DNA of 64,000 bases from Bradyrhizobium yuanmingense (GCF_029167105.1 NZ_JARFML010000022.1:62001-126000), one strand, 5' to 3'; positions 8,771 through 17,249 are shown, counted from the first letter of the stretch. The notes: generated from the sequence alone by a model not told the origin. Numbers and translations: made by a program.

Positions 8771-9799
8771 ATGCCTTTTCAAGCCGCCACCGCAATTCCG
8801 CGCCGCGCCGTCACGCCCGCCGCCTTCGTCCGCGGCGTGGTCGCCGCGTACGAGCATTACGGCCGCGATCCCGCCGAAGCCTTGAGCCGGGGCCAGGTCG
8901 CGCCGGAGCTCCTGAATTCTCCTGATGGGCGTGTGACCGCGGCCCAGTTCGAGGCCCTGGCGGGCCATGCCATGCGCGAGCTCGATGACGAGGCGCTAGG
9001 CTGGTTCTCGCGCCGGCTGCCATGGGGCACCTATGGCATGCTGTGCCGAGCCTCGATCACCGCACCGACGCTGGAGGTCGCGCTCAAGCGCTGGTGCCGG
9101 CATCACCGCCTGGTCACCGAGGATGTGGTGCTCGATCTCGAGGTTGGCGAAGAGACCGCCGTCGTGTCGATCCGTCAGCTGCGTGACCTCGGGGCGTTCC
9201 GCGAATTCTGCCTCGTCACGCTGTTCCGCTATGTGCTCGGCTTCTCATGCTGGGCTGTCGATTCCCAGATCGCGCTCCGCGCGGCTGAGTTTCCTTACTC
9301 CGAGCCCGGCCACGTCTCGGTCTATCCGACTATCTTTTGCCGGAGCGTCCGCTTCGATGCGGACCGCGCGGCCATTGTCTTCGACAAGCACTATCTCTCG
9401 CTGCCGCTGAAGCGCAGCGCAGCCGATCTCGACAACATGCTCAAGGGCGCGCTCCGGCTCACCGTGCTGCCCTACCGGCGCGACCGCCTGCTGGTCGAGC
9501 GCGTCCGCCGCGTGCTGCGGGATGCGCGCGGACGGGTCCTCGGCGCCGAGGACGTCGCGCGCGAGCTCGCGCTCTCCAGCCGCACGATGCATCGCCGCCT
9601 GCGCGAGGAGTCCACCTCGCTGCGCGATCTCAAGGAGGAGGCGAAATTCGAGCTCGCCAAACAGGAGCTGATGCGCGGCCGCACGCCGATCAAGCGCATC
9701 GCCGAGATCGCCGGCTTCCGCAACGAGAAGAGCTTTTCGCGGGCCTTTCGGACCTGGACCGGCACCTCCCCGCGCGAGTTTCGGGGCCGGTATCGCTGA
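8771..9799 (+). CDS. AraC family transcriptional regulator
   Basis: A 342-aa regulator with an N-terminal arabinose-binding-like effector domain (about residues 20-210) and a C-terminal double helix-turn-helix of the AraC family (about 245-340, with VLGAEDVARELALSSRTMHR and IAEIAGFRNEKSFSRAFRTW). The ATG at 8771 has GAAAGGAATTCCG in front. It is transcribed away from the isovaleryl-CoA dehydrogenase operon with a short shared intergenic region, so the likely target is that operon and the likely signal a branched acyl-CoA or acid. That regulatory link is inference from position. Confidence 0.88.
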   Translation: MPFQAATAIPRRAVTPAAFVRGVVAAYEHYGRDPAEALSRGQVAPELLNSPDGRVTAAQFEALAGHAMRELDDEALGWFSRRLPWGTYGMLCRASITAPTLEVALKRWCRHHRLVTEDVVLDLEVGEETAVVSIRQLRDLGAFREFCLVTLFRYVLGFSCWAVDSQIALRAAEFPYSEPGHVSVYPTIFCRSVRFDADRAAIVFDKHYLSLPLKRSAADLDNMLKGALRLTVLPYRRDRLLVERVRRVLRDARGRVLGAEDVARELALSSRTMHRRLREESTSLRDLKEEAKFELAKQELMRGRTPIKRIAEIAGFRNEKSFSRAFRTWTGTSPREFRGRYR

Positions 9800-9845
9800 G
9801 GCGCTTTCCCTGAAATTCAGATTTGGTCGTGGGATATTCGAAGCC

Positions 9846-10340
9846 CTACCCAGCCGGCTCCGCCACCGCGACCTCCTGCAGCGGCAGCGGCACGTCCTTG
9901 GCAACCCCGAGCACTGGGAAGCTGCGGACGTTCTTCACATTGGGCATCGCGGCGAAATGCAAGAGCTGCTGGCGCATGCTCTCGACACTCGGCGCCACGC
10001 ATTTGAGCAGATAGTCGGTGTCGCCGGAAATCCGCCAGCATTGCTGGATGCGCGGGATCGCGGCGATCGAGCTCTCGAACGCCTCCAGCACCGGCTGGGC
10101 CTGGCTGCCAAGCTGGATCGAGACGAACGACACCACCTCGTAGCCGAGCAGCCGCTCGTCGATCACGGCGCGCACCGCCCGGATCACGCCGCGGCTGAAC
10201 AGCGATTTCAGCCGCCGCAGGCAGTTCGGCGCGGACACGCCGACGCGCAGCGCCAGCTCGTTGTTGCGAACCCGCCCATCCTGCTGCAGCTCGGATAGGA
10301 TTTTCAGATCGACGCCGTCGAGCCGGTCACGGCCCGCCAT
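9846..10340 (-). CDS. Lrp/AsnC family transcriptional regulator
   Basis: A 164-aa leucine-responsive-type regulator. The N-terminus carries a winged helix-turn-helix (LDGVDLKILSELQQDGRVRN, then LALRVGVSAPNCLRRLKSL). The rest is an alpha-beta RAM/AsnC ligand domain with GDTDYLLKCVAPSVE. The ATG at 10340 is chosen because GAGGTGGGG lies just upstream; another in-frame ATG at 10355 would add five residues. It stands alone on the minus strand and its target and effector are unknown. Confidence 0.9.
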   Translation of the reverse strand: MAGRDRLDGVDLKILSELQQDGRVRNNELALRVGVSAPNCLRRLKSLFSRGVIRAVRAVIDERLLGYEVVSFVSIQLGSQAQPVLEAFESSIAAIPRIQQCWRISGDTDYLLKCVAPSVESMRQQLLHFAAMPNVKNVRSFPVLGVAKDVPLPLQEVAVAEPAG

Positions 10341-10450
10341 ACCCCACCTCGCCATGGTCGTGTCATGCGAGGCAGCGAAGCATAGGGCGGAATTGATGCC
10401 AAGGGCGATTCGAGGCCAGGATTTGCTTCGGCCAGGGCTCTGCAGACTCT

Positions 10451-10675
10451 TCAGGACCGATCGCGCAGCCCCGAGTCCAGGATCGTAAGGCTTAACCGCT
10501 CGCCGAAGCGCTTGCGTCGAATTTTGGCCAGCCCGCGCTCCACACAATAGCTGGCTACGGGCGACAGCCTGCGGTCGATCCTCATGAGGCCGCTGTGTGC
10601 GCCCCGACGCTCGGCATTGAGCCAGCGCAAAAAGTCCATCGCCCGCGCATGCTTCTTTCGCTTGTCTCTGCTCAT
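10451..10675 (-). CDS. Small basic hypothetical protein
   Basis: A 74-aa, strongly basic protein beginning MSRDKRKKHARAMDFLRWLN. I do not recognise a domain. The ATG at 10675 has GGGAG about six bases upstream. It lies 31 bases after the NDUFS4-like gene on the same strand, so the two may be co-transcribed. A longer version from 10759 is possible but lacks a clear ribosome-binding site. Confidence 0.55.
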   Translation of the reverse strand: MSRDKRKKHARAMDFLRWLNAERRGAHSGLMRIDRRLSPVASYCVERGLAKIRRKRFGERLSLTILDSGLRDRS

Positions 10676-10706
10676 GGGGCGCTCCCGGACAGGTACTTGC
10701 CGCCCC

Positions 10707-11012
10707 TCAATGCGTCCAGGGCTCGCCGCGGCGGAACGAGAAATTGTCGGCATAGGCAACCGGCCGGCGGATCGACTCCTTGGGCTCGATCACCTGATAG
10801 GCGATACCCTTGCGCTCGCAATAGGCGATCGCCTCTTCCTTGCTGTGGAAGCGCAGCGTAATTTGTTGCTTCATGTCGGCCGACGACGTCCAGCCCATCA
10901 GCGGCTCGACCGACCGCGGCTGCTCCGGCTCGTAATCGAGCTGCCATTCCCTGGTCTTGGACCGGCCGGATTGCATCGCGTTCTTGGCGGGCTTGAAAAT
11001 GCGTGCGGTCAT
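10707..11012 (-). CDS. ETC complex I subunit, NDUFS4-like (18 kDa subunit family)
   Basis: A 101-aa protein of the ETC complex I conserved-region family. In alphaproteobacteria and mitochondria this accessory subunit binds the peripheral arm of NADH:quinone oxidoreductase. Typical stretches are MTARIFKPAKNAMQSGRSKT, WQLDYEPEQPRSVEPLMGWT, then ITLRFHSKEEAIAYCERKGI. The length fits bacterial family members. The main nuo operon is not in the window, which is usual for this gene. Confidence 0.9.
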   Translation of the reverse strand: MTARIFKPAKNAMQSGRSKTREWQLDYEPEQPRSVEPLMGWTSSADMKQQITLRFHSKEEAIAYCERKGIAYQVIEPKESIRRPVAYADNFSFRRGEPWTH

Positions 11013-11265
11013 GACTGGTCCGGGCCTCTTGGTCTTTCCGTTCGATCTCGATGCGTCACGGTGGCAGTTGGTGGAAATCTCGGGGATAGTATAGAGAAAC
11101 CGGTTGGAAACTGATCCTGATTCCGGCTCCGGCGCCCCTCGCCAACGGTATAGTCATTATGCTGCACCGTGACAATTGCGTACCCGCGTTTCATCCTGGG
11201 ACCCTGTTTGCCGGCCCGGTTTCGTCGATCTCCGCGCTTCCGTCCTCTTTGAAAGCTCCCGACGC

Positions 11266-12438
11266 ATGGCCTTCCTGAACGTCAGCGCCACGCTTCCCGA
11301 CAAGGGTCGCGACCTCCGGCTCGACCTGTTTCGCGGCGTCGCGAACTGGGCGATCTTTCTCGACCATATCCCCGACAACGTCGTGAACTGGATCACGACC
11401 CGCAACTACGGCTTTTCCGACGCGGCCGACCTGTTCGTCTTCATCTCCGGCTACACCGCCTCCTTCGTCTATGCACGGATGATGCTGGACCGCGGCTTCA
11501 TCGTCGGCGCCACGCGGCTGACCAAGCGGGTCTGGCAGCTCTATGTCGCCCACATCATCCTGTTCGTGATCTACATCGCCTCGATCAGCTATCTCGCGCT
11601 GCGCTTCGGCGATTCCGAGATGATCAACGAGTTCAACGTCGCCGGCCTCGTCGACAACGCCACCGAGACGCTGCGCCAGGGCCTGTTCCTGCGCTTCAAG
11701 CCGCTCAATCTCGACGTGCTGCCGCTCTACATCGTGCTGATGGGCCTGTTTCCGCCGGTGCTGTGGTTCATGCTGCGCAAACCCGATTTGACGATGATCC
11801 TGTCGATCGTGCTGTGGCTCGTCGCGCGCCATAACGGCTGGAACCTGACCGCCTATCCGGCCGGCCAGTGGTACTTCAACCCCTATTGCTGGCAGGTGCT
11901 GTTCGTGTTCGGCGCCTGGTGCTCCATGGGCGGCGCGCGGCGCTCGGCAGCGCTGATCAACTCGCCTGTTACGCTGTGGGTCTGCCTCGGTTATCTCCTG
12001 TTTGCGCTGGTCATGACCATGGCCGGCCGTTTCCCCACCTTCGGCGGCATGTTCCCGGAATGGCTGTTCTCGGCCTTCAACCCCAATGACAAGACCAACC
12101 TCGCACCGTATCGCTTCCTCCACTTCGTGGTGATCGTGATCCTGGTGATCCGCTTCGTGCCGAAGGAGTGGCCGGGGCTGGAGTGGAAGGTGTTCGACCC
12201 CTTGATCGTCTGTGGCCAGCAGTCGCTCGCCGTGTTCTGCGTCGGCGTGTTCCTGTCCTTCGTCGGTCATTTCGAGCTGTCGATGAGCTCAGGGTCGCTG
12301 CTCGCGCAGATCTTCGTCAGTGTCGCCGGCATCGCGATCATGACGACCGTGGCTTATTACATCTCGTGGTCGAAGAAGCAGGACAAGCCGCTGAAGCCGC
12401 CGCCGGCCAAGCCGGCTGCGGAAGCGAAGGCGGCCTGA
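11266..12438 (+). CDS. opgC: OpgC-family membrane acyltransferase
   Basis: Integral membrane protein of 390 aa with roughly ten hydrophobic segments, of the OpgC family. Characterised members attach succinyl groups to osmoregulated periplasmic glucans. The N-terminus RDLRLDLFRGVANWAIFLDH and DAADLFVFISGYTASFVYAR are family hallmarks. The C-terminal tail is short, cytoplasmic-looking and rich in Lys, Pro and Ala. ATG at 11266; a longer in-frame extension upstream lacks a good start. The substrate of this particular homologue is not proven. Confidence 0.88.
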   Translation: MAFLNVSATLPDKGRDLRLDLFRGVANWAIFLDHIPDNVVNWITTRNYGFSDAADLFVFISGYTASFVYARMMLDRGFIVGATRLTKRVWQLYVAHIILFVIYIASISYLALRFGDSEMINEFNVAGLVDNATETLRQGLFLRFKPLNLDVLPLYIVLMGLFPPVLWFMLRKPDLTMILSIVLWLVARHNGWNLTAYPAGQWYFNPYCWQVLFVFGAWCSMGGARRSAALINSPVTLWVCLGYLLFALVMTMAGRFPTFGGMFPEWLFSAFNPNDKTNLAPYRFLHFVVIVILVIRFVPKEWPGLEWKVFDPLIVCGQQSLAVFCVGVFLSFVGHFELSMSSGSLLAQIFVSVAGIAIMTTVAYYISWSKKQDKPLKPPPAKPAAEAKAA

Positions 12439-12452
12439 GAGAGGCGGCAGTT

Positions 12453-12552
12453 AAAGCGCGATGCTCGGGATGAATCGTCATCGCACTTTAGGTTATTGCT
12501 TGAGCATGATCTTTTCGGAAAACCGCTTCACACTTTTCCGGATCATGCTCTA
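12453..12552. repeat. Two-hairpin dispersed repeat, copy 1
   Basis: About 100 bases made of two palindromes: AAAGCGCGATG...CATCGCACTTTA, then GCATGATC...CGGAAAACCGCTTC...CTTTTCCGGATCATGC. A full second copy in opposite orientation lies at 19767-19869, and the second palindrome alone recurs at 46787-46825. It ends at the stop of a small convergent gene, so it may act as a terminator for both genes. Confidence 0.85.
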
Positions 12553-12744
12553 GGCCGCCTCTTCGCCGTCGAACTCGGTGAACTTCTTGTAGATCCAGTC
12601 ACGGCCGTCGTGGCGACGCCAAACCTTGCCGAGTACGAACTGCCCGTTGATGGAGCGACGCGGTACGATCACCGTCCAGAGGTGCCAGATCTCGGTCCAG
12701 TTCGACTGCGGACCGACGGTCCCGATGTTGCGGTCAATAGCCAT
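12550..12744 (-). CDS. Small hypothetical protein
   Basis: A 64-aa soluble protein starting MAIDRNIGTVGPQSNWTEIW and ending in EEAA, rich in Trp and Arg. No known domain recognised. The start at 12744 gives a compact protein; upstream in-frame codons encode low-complexity sequence typical of non-coding DNA. Convergent with opgC and separated from it by the dispersed repeat. Confidence 0.5.
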   Translation of the reverse strand: MAIDRNIGTVGPQSNWTEIWHLWTVIVPRRSINGQFVLGKVWRRHDGRDWIYKKFTEFDGEEAA

Positions 12745-13073
12745 GGCAGAACTCGCTGGCGCAGAACTTAGGCTGATCCGCGCGCCGCGACGAACAGTCA
12801 TCTGTGGTGGCACAGAGTGGACAGCCCATCGCGAGCCGGGACCGACCTGATAGCAGCCAGCCAAACGGCCGCAACAGCCGCTCGCCTTTAACCTTGCCGA
12901 TCAACCTTACTTCTTGGGATGGAGCGACGCGTTTGGTTGAAAGCTTGCGGCGATTTTTCTAGAATGCCCGTGATTTGAGAACGAGCGCGCCGTTTCGGCG
13001 CAGGGTGATTTTAAGACTGAACTTTGCAGACGATCGGACGTTTGGAAGCAAGTAGATTGCTGGGGGGACGACA
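12745..13073. other. Intergenic stretch, no gene seen
   Basis: I see no convincing gene here on either strand. Open frames in this stretch have low-complexity translations and no ribosome-binding site. The part before 13074 is less GC-rich and probably holds the promoter of the small gene that follows. Confidence 0.5.
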
Positions 13074-13235
13074 ATGATGAAATTGCAATGTGCGCGTCTG
13101 CGCCTCGCGTTGCGCGTGATCCCGCCCGCGCCAATCGTGAGCACGACCTCGCAACGGCCGCCCCAAGCCGCCAACGACAATCAGATGGCCTGGCCGTACG
13201 TGCCATTTCCGCCCGGCTGGTACGCTTCGAACTGA
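13074..13235 (+). CDS. Small hypothetical protein with Pro/aromatic C-terminus
   Basis: A 53-aa frame opening with two ATGs, preceded by TGGGGGGACGACA, a strong ribosome-binding site. It has a basic N-terminus, a Pro-Gln-rich middle, and the tail QMAWPYVPFPPGWYASN. No characterised domain. The tidy start and the aromatic/proline motif at the end argue for a real gene. Function unknown. Confidence 0.55.
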   Translation: MMKLQCARLRLALRVIPPAPIVSTTSQRPPQAANDNQMAWPYVPFPPGWYASN

Positions 13236-13460
13236 CGAGCGCGGCCGGCAAAAACGCAACACCGCGCAAGCGGAATATTCATCGCTTGGCGGCGTCCGTT
13301 ACACATTGGGCGCTGAAATCCCCAACACGGATTTGTCTATCGCGACGGGCGAAGGTTCGATGAGGCTTTGCTGATTTCCAAGGCGAAGCGGAGGCCGGAC
13401 GCGTGGATGCCTGGCCATTGCCGGTTGGATGCTGACCTCTAGGCCAGCGCCGCCCGGGAC

Positions 13461-13537
13461 TGGTCGGGGCAGCTGGATTCGAACCAACGACCTGCAGTAC
13501 CCAAAACTGCCGCGCTACCAGGCTGCGCTATACCCCG
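13461..13537 (-). tRNA. tRNA-Pro (anticodon TGG)
   Basis: Read on the minus strand it begins CGGGGTATAGCGCAG and closes with CTGCCCCG, discriminator A and an encoded CCA (13461-13463). The acceptor arms CGGGGTA and TGCCCCG pair, including one G-T. The anticodon stem is GCAGT/ACTGC around loop TTTGGGT, giving anticodon TGG at 13501-13503. The T-loop TTCGAAT is canonical. Confidence 0.96.
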
Positions 13538-13630
13538 AATGTCCGGCGAGCCCCGTCGATACACGCTTCCCGGAGCGCCAGCAAGCTTTCCAAAGCCGCC
13601 GGCCCTGAGCCCCAATCGGCCCTGCCCGCC

Positions 13631-14116
13631 CTATTTGCCGCCGAACAGGGGGTGGCCGACGCGGTCACCGGGGCGGATGCCGTACTTCTGCGCCGTCCCC
13701 GCCACCACCTCCAGCACGGCCCGCGCGGGTCCCCGGGAGGAGATGATCTTCGTCGACAACGGCTCGGTATTCTCCGCAATGCGCAGGATGCGGCCATCGG
13801 CGCGGATGAAGATCATGTCGAGCGACACATAAGTGTTCTTCATCCACATCGAGATTTCCTGCTCGGGATTGAAGTCGAACAGCATGCCTTTGCCGTCGGC
13901 CAATTCCTTGCGATACATCAGGCCGGTCTCCTTCTCCTCCGCGGTCGTTGCCATCTCGACGGAGAAGACCTGCACGCCGTTCTTGGTGACGATCTCAAGC
14001 GGCTGGAAGCTGGCGGCGTCGGCCGGCGCCCCGGCGACGGCCCATCCGGCGAGGACGAGGATGGCGACCAGCCAGCCCCTCAGAGCGGACCAGGCGGCCT
14101 TTCGATCAGAAGTCAT
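13631..14116 (-). CDS. DUF192 family secreted protein
   Basis: A 161-aa protein with a hydrophobic N-terminal segment (about residues 10-34, ending GAPADA) that looks like a signal peptide or anchor, followed by a complete DUF192 domain. Visible family landmarks are EKETGLMYRKEL, GMLFDF and ISMWMKNTYVSLDMIFI, then GRILRI. The domain's biochemical role is not settled. ATG at 14116 is preferred; a TTG at 14143 with AAGGA upstream would add nine residues. Confidence 0.85.
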   Translation of the reverse strand: MTSDRKAAWSALRGWLVAILVLAGWAVAGAPADAASFQPLEIVTKNGVQVFSVEMATTAEEKETGLMYRKELADGKGMLFDFNPEQEISMWMKNTYVSLDMIFIRADGRILRIAENTEPLSTKIISSRGPARAVLEVVAGTAQKYGIRPGDRVGHPLFGGK

Positions 14117-14231
14117 GGGGGCTCTCGTAGCGTGGGACTTCAATCAGTCCTTACGCGGCGACCGCCGGAAAAGGAAGGGGCGCGCCGGCCTTGCAGCGCG
14201 CCTCTGCTCACGATTGCGGGAATTCATATCG

Positions 14232-14894
14232 TCAGTGCGACTGCAATCCGGGCGATCCGGTCTCGGGATGGATCTCGGCCGCCATCATGCCCTTGGAGCC
14301 GGGCCCGAAGCGGACCAGGACATACTGGCCCGGCCTCAGCTCAGTCATGCCGAAGCGGCGCAGGGTCTCCATGTGCACGAAGATGTCGGGGGTGCCCTCG
14401 CCGCAGGTCAGGAAGCCGAAGCCGCGCAGCCGGTTGAACCATTTGACCTGGGCCCGTTCCAATCCGCTGGTTGGGGTGACCGTGACATGGGTGCGCGGCG
14501 GCAGCATCTGCGCCGGGTGGATCGCGGTCGACTCGTCCATCGAGACGACGCGGAAGGCCTGGTAGCCCTTGGCGCGCTGGATGCACTCGACGACGATTCG
14601 GGCGCCCTCATAAGCGGTCTGGAAGCCGTCGCGCCTAAGCACGGTAACGTGCAGGAGCACGTCGGGCCAGCCGTTGTCGGGAACGATGAAGCCGTAACCT
14701 TTGGAGGCGTCGAACCATTTGATGACGCCGGTGACCTCGACGAGGTTGGCGCTGGCTTCGCCCAATCCGGTGAACGGACTGAGTGCACTGTCTCGGCCGG
14801 CGCTGCCATGCTCGCCCGGCGTCATGCGCCCTGGCGAGGTGCCCTGTCCGGGAACTCCAAGCTTCTTGGACTCAAATCCGTCCGACGACCCCAT
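14232..14894 (-). CDS. Tandem cold-shock domain protein
   Basis: A 220-aa protein with two cold-shock (OB-fold, nucleic-acid-binding) domains. The first is around residues 52-120 (VTGVIKWFDASKGYGFIVPD), the second around residues 145-215 (AQVKWFNRLRGFGFLTCGEG, then IFVHMETLRRFG). In both, the KWF and GFGF/GYGF RNA-binding motifs are intact. A 50-residue Gly/Ser-rich leader precedes them. Two-domain cold-shock proteins of this size are common in Rhizobiales and are presumed RNA chaperones. Start ATG 14894 follows GGGGTCCGGGGTT; a TTG at 14921 is possible. Confidence 0.9.
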   Translation of the reverse strand: MGSSDGFESKKLGVPGQGTSPGRMTPGEHGSAGRDSALSPFTGLGEASANLVEVTGVIKWFDASKGYGFIVPDNGWPDVLLHVTVLRRDGFQTAYEGARIVVECIQRAKGYQAFRVVSMDESTAIHPAQMLPPRTHVTVTPTSGLERAQVKWFNRLRGFGFLTCGEGTPDIFVHMETLRRFGMTELRPGQYVLVRFGPGSKGMMAAEIHPETGSPGLQSH

Positions 14895-15097
14895 AACCCC
14901 GGACCCCACACTGCCATGCAACCCGCCACATTGGCGGCGCTCGAATCACGCGTCTTAAGAGAATGTTCTCGATTCGACGCGACGCGACGCGAATCTTTCG
15001 ACTCAAAAGATAACACTCCCGGTTGCGACGCATAGACAAAAAAGAGATTCGCCGGAACCTATGAACAGCTTGCACAGCCGCGAATCAAATTGATGCC

Positions 15098-15859
15098 TCA
15101 ATTACCGACAAAGGGCCCGAGCGTCTCGCCGATGTCGTGGCGGATGACGAGGTCGGCGATGTCGTCCTGCTCAGTCGGCTCGCGATTGATGATCACGAGA
15201 CGTGCACCGGCGCGCTTGGCCATCATCGGAAAGCCGGCCGCCGGCCAGACCACCAGCGAGGAACCGATCGCGATGAAGAGATCGCAGGCCTGCGACAGCG
15301 CTGTCGCGCGCTGCATCTCCTCGTCCGGCATCATCTGCCCGAAGGAAATCGTGGCGGTCTTCACCGGCTCGTCGCAGGCGGTACAGTTGGGCGCGGCGCC
15401 ATCGCCGTCGAAACGGCGCCTCACCCAGTCGAGCGGATAGTCCTGCCCGCAGCCGATGCAGCGCGCATAAGTGGTATTTCCGTGAAGTTCAATCACGTGC
15501 TCCGGCGCAAAGCCGGAGGCTTGGTGCAGATTGTCGATGTTCTGGGTGATGACGGCGGGAACCTTGCCGGCGCGGTAGAGCGATGCCAGCGCCCGATGGC
15601 CGCGACCGGGCTTCGCTGCGGCGAAGACCTCCTCCATCGCAAAGCGGCGGCGCCAGGATTCGTCCCGCGCTGACTGGCTCGCGACGAACTCGTCGAACGG
15701 GATCGGACGGTTGCGCGTCCAAATTCCGCCCGGCGAGCGGAAGTCAGGAATGCCGCATTCGGTCGAGATGCCGGCGCCGGTGAACGGGACGATGGTCCTG
15801 GCTTCGGCGATCATGTCGCCGAGCCGTTCGATACCGCTCTGCAGGTCCGATGCGATCAA
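15098..15859 (-). CDS. cobB: Sir2-family NAD-dependent protein deacylase
   Basis: Removes acyl groups from lysines using NAD+ (253 aa). Clear sirtuin motifs: PFTGAGISTECGIPDFRSPG, TQNIDNLHQASG, the catalytic His in IELHGNTTYARC, and two Cys pairs (CIGC, CTAC) for zinc. The start is taken as TTG at 15859, because GGGAGG sits five bases before it and the resulting length fits class III sirtuins. An ATG at 15895 would add 12 residues but has no ribosome-binding site. The TTG overlaps the stop of a small upstream frame (TTGA), implying translational coupling. Confidence 0.92.
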   Translation of the reverse strand: MIASDLQSGIERLGDMIAEARTIVPFTGAGISTECGIPDFRSPGGIWTRNRPIPFDEFVASQSARDESWRRRFAMEEVFAAAKPGRGHRALASLYRAGKVPAVITQNIDNLHQASGFAPEHVIELHGNTTYARCIGCGQDYPLDWVRRRFDGDGAAPNCTACDEPVKTATISFGQMMPDEEMQRATALSQACDLFIAIGSSLVVWPAAGFPMMAKRAGARLVIINREPTEQDDIADLVIRHDIGETLGPFVGN

Positions 15860-15987
15860 TCGCGCCTCCCGAATAGTTTGGCCTGACAGCAACATGCACA
15901 AGCGGCAAGATTGTTGACGCTCTTATCAAGCGCCAACGCAATGCGCTCGGCAATTTCTTCCGACCTTCGCATATCACAATCCTGCAA
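15856..15987 (-). CDS. Cys-rich micro-ORF coupled to the Sir2 gene
   Basis: A 43-codon frame with TTG start at 15987, placed right behind GGGGAGGAGGCA. The predicted peptide has an acidic-basic helix (MRRSEEIAERIALALDKSVN) followed by ACACCCQAKLFGRRD, with four cysteines close together. Its TGA overlaps the TTG of the sirtuin gene, the kind of junction seen in coupled operons. No domain recognised. An alternative start is the internal ATG six codons in. It may be a genuine microprotein or simply a leader frame that delivers ribosomes to cobB. Confidence 0.45.
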   Translation of the reverse strand: MQDCDMRRSEEIAERIALALDKSVNNLAACACCCQAKLFGRRD

Positions 15988-16111
15988 TGCCTCCTCCCCA
16001 TTGACGCCCCATTCGGAAGTGCCAATGGATGTGTTGACGCGACTCAACGTGATTGCGGCGGCAGTGCTTGAGTTCGGATGTGCACATACTCAGGTGTAGA
16101 GGGGATTTGAC

Positions 16112-16276
16112 ATGACCGAAGACGAACAACGCAAAGAGCGCGAACGCGAAGAAATCGCTGCCCGTGTCGCCGCCTTCCGTGCCACGCAGGAAAAGTTCAA
16201 GCGCGAGCGCGAGGAATATTTCGTGGCGACGCTGGAGAATGCCCGCAAGGTCGAGCGGCCCTCGCTCTGGCCGTAG
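16112..16276 (+). CDS. Small highly charged helical protein
   Basis: A 54-aa frame starting MTEDEQRKEREREEIAARVA and ending ERPSLWP. More than half the residues are charged and it is predicted to be one long helix, possibly a coiled coil. The ATG at 16112 is preceded by GAGGGGATTTGAC. A bidirectional terminator follows 56 bases later. Function unknown. Confidence 0.65.
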   Translation: MTEDEQRKEREREEIAARVAAFRATQEKFKREREEYFVATLENARKVERPSLWP

Positions 16277-16332
16277 GCATCATCGCGCCGGCAGGCGCGA
16301 AAACGTGCGAGTGAAACAAGACCTGCGAATGA

Positions 16333-16362
16333 AAAAAGCCCGGAGCACCGCTCCGGGCTTTT
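16333..16362. terminator. Bidirectional intrinsic terminator
   Basis: The arms AAGCCCGGAGC and GCTCCGGGCTT form a strong GC stem with A-tract on one side and T-tract on the other. It lies between two convergent small genes and can serve both. Confidence 0.85.
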
Positions 16363-16374
16363 CGCTATCGCCGA

Positions 16375-16659
16375 CTACCAATGACGGTAGTGGTGGTGAC
16401 GGTAGTATGGCCCGCCGTAATAGGCGTACGGACCCGGTCCGTAATAGGCGGGACCGTCGTAATAGCGGTAGCGGGGACCGTAATAGCCATAGGGCTGGGA
16501 TGCTGCGACCGCGCCCGCGGTGATTGCGCCGGCGGCAAGGCCGAACGCGAGGCCCGGACCGATGCCGCCACGGCCGCGCGCCTCGGCCGGCGCGGGCGCC
16601 GCGACCGTGGTCACACCGACCGCCGCGATGGTGGCCAGAACTGCCAGTGTCTTCTTCAT
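16375..16659 (-). CDS. Secreted Gly/Tyr-rich small protein
   Basis: A 94-aa protein with a clean Sec signal peptide (MKKTLAVLATIAAVGVTTVA, cut after APAEA). A hydrophobic Gly/Ala stretch follows (about residues 34-53), then a Tyr/Gly/Pro-rich tail ending in HHHYRHW. Such glycine-tyrosine-histidine-rich exported proteins are common in Bradyrhizobium and are uncharacterised. RBS AAGGAGGACAAGC precedes ATG 16659. Confidence 0.8.
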   Translation of the reverse strand: MKKTLAVLATIAAVGVTTVAAPAPAEARGRGGIGPGLAFGLAAGAITAGAVAASQPYGYYGPRYRYYDGPAYYGPGPYAYYGGPYYRHHHYRHW

Positions 16660-16835
16660 GCTTGTCCTCCTTCGCGTGTCGCGGGGACAACGGCGAGCAC
16701 CTGCGATGGTTGCGCGTCGCGCGGGAACCGAACGCCGTCAAAAATATCGATGCAGCGGGAACGAAATCGCCCGCGGCGGATTGATGTTCCAAGTGCGGGA
16801 GCCTCTGCCATCCGGGTTGAGGCGATAGCACGAAG

Positions 16836-16869
16836 ACCCCGTCAGCATCTCCGCGGTGCTGGCGGGGTT
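16836..16869 (+). terminator. Terminator-like hairpin
   Basis: ACCCCGTCAGCA pairs with TGCTGGCGGGGT, followed by TTTTC. There is no gene on the plus strand upstream in the preceding 500 bases except the one already terminated at 16362. The hairpin may therefore end an unannotated RNA starting after 16660. Confidence 0.5.
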
Positions 16870-16929
16870 TTCAGTTTCACGGGAGCAGATGGCAGCAGAC
16901 CATGACGGTTGCCAGCGGGGACGACGATC

Positions 16930-17172
16930 ATGGAGGAGAGTTTGCCCTTATCCGCTTTGCTGGCCCGTATCCGCAAATTGGTTCCCAAATCCGAGGATGA
17001 GCATTACGACGAGATCGTCCGCAGCTTCGGTGTCGGCACGCTGCGCCCGCCGCCGACGCCGATGAGCGACCGCGAGCTGGCGCAGGCCATCGCCGAGTTC
17101 CTCAAGGAGCAGCCGTCGGGCGAATCCGTCGCGAGCCTCGGCCGCCGCCTCGACCCGTCCACCCGGCTCTGA
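16930..17172 (+). CDS. Small hypothetical protein
   Basis: An 80-aa protein starting MEESLPLSALLARIRKLVPK with a soluble, mixed-charge composition and a middle segment RPPPTPMSDRELAQAIAEFL. The ATG at 16930 has GGGGA upstream. No domain recognised. Confidence 0.6.
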   Translation: MEESLPLSALLARIRKLVPKSEDEHYDEIVRSFGVGTLRPPPTPMSDRELAQAIAEFLKEQPSGESVASLGRRLDPSTRL

Positions 17173-17249
17173 GTTTCTTCGCGGGAGTATGGAACCAGGA
17201 ATGCCCGCGGACGTTGAGCCCGTTCCCTGCTGAGCGGAGAGAAAGAGAT

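Noticed and set aside
12907..13269. 120-codon minus-strand frame
   Set aside because: Ser/Arg/Ala-rich antisense to the supported 53-aa gene, with no start signal.
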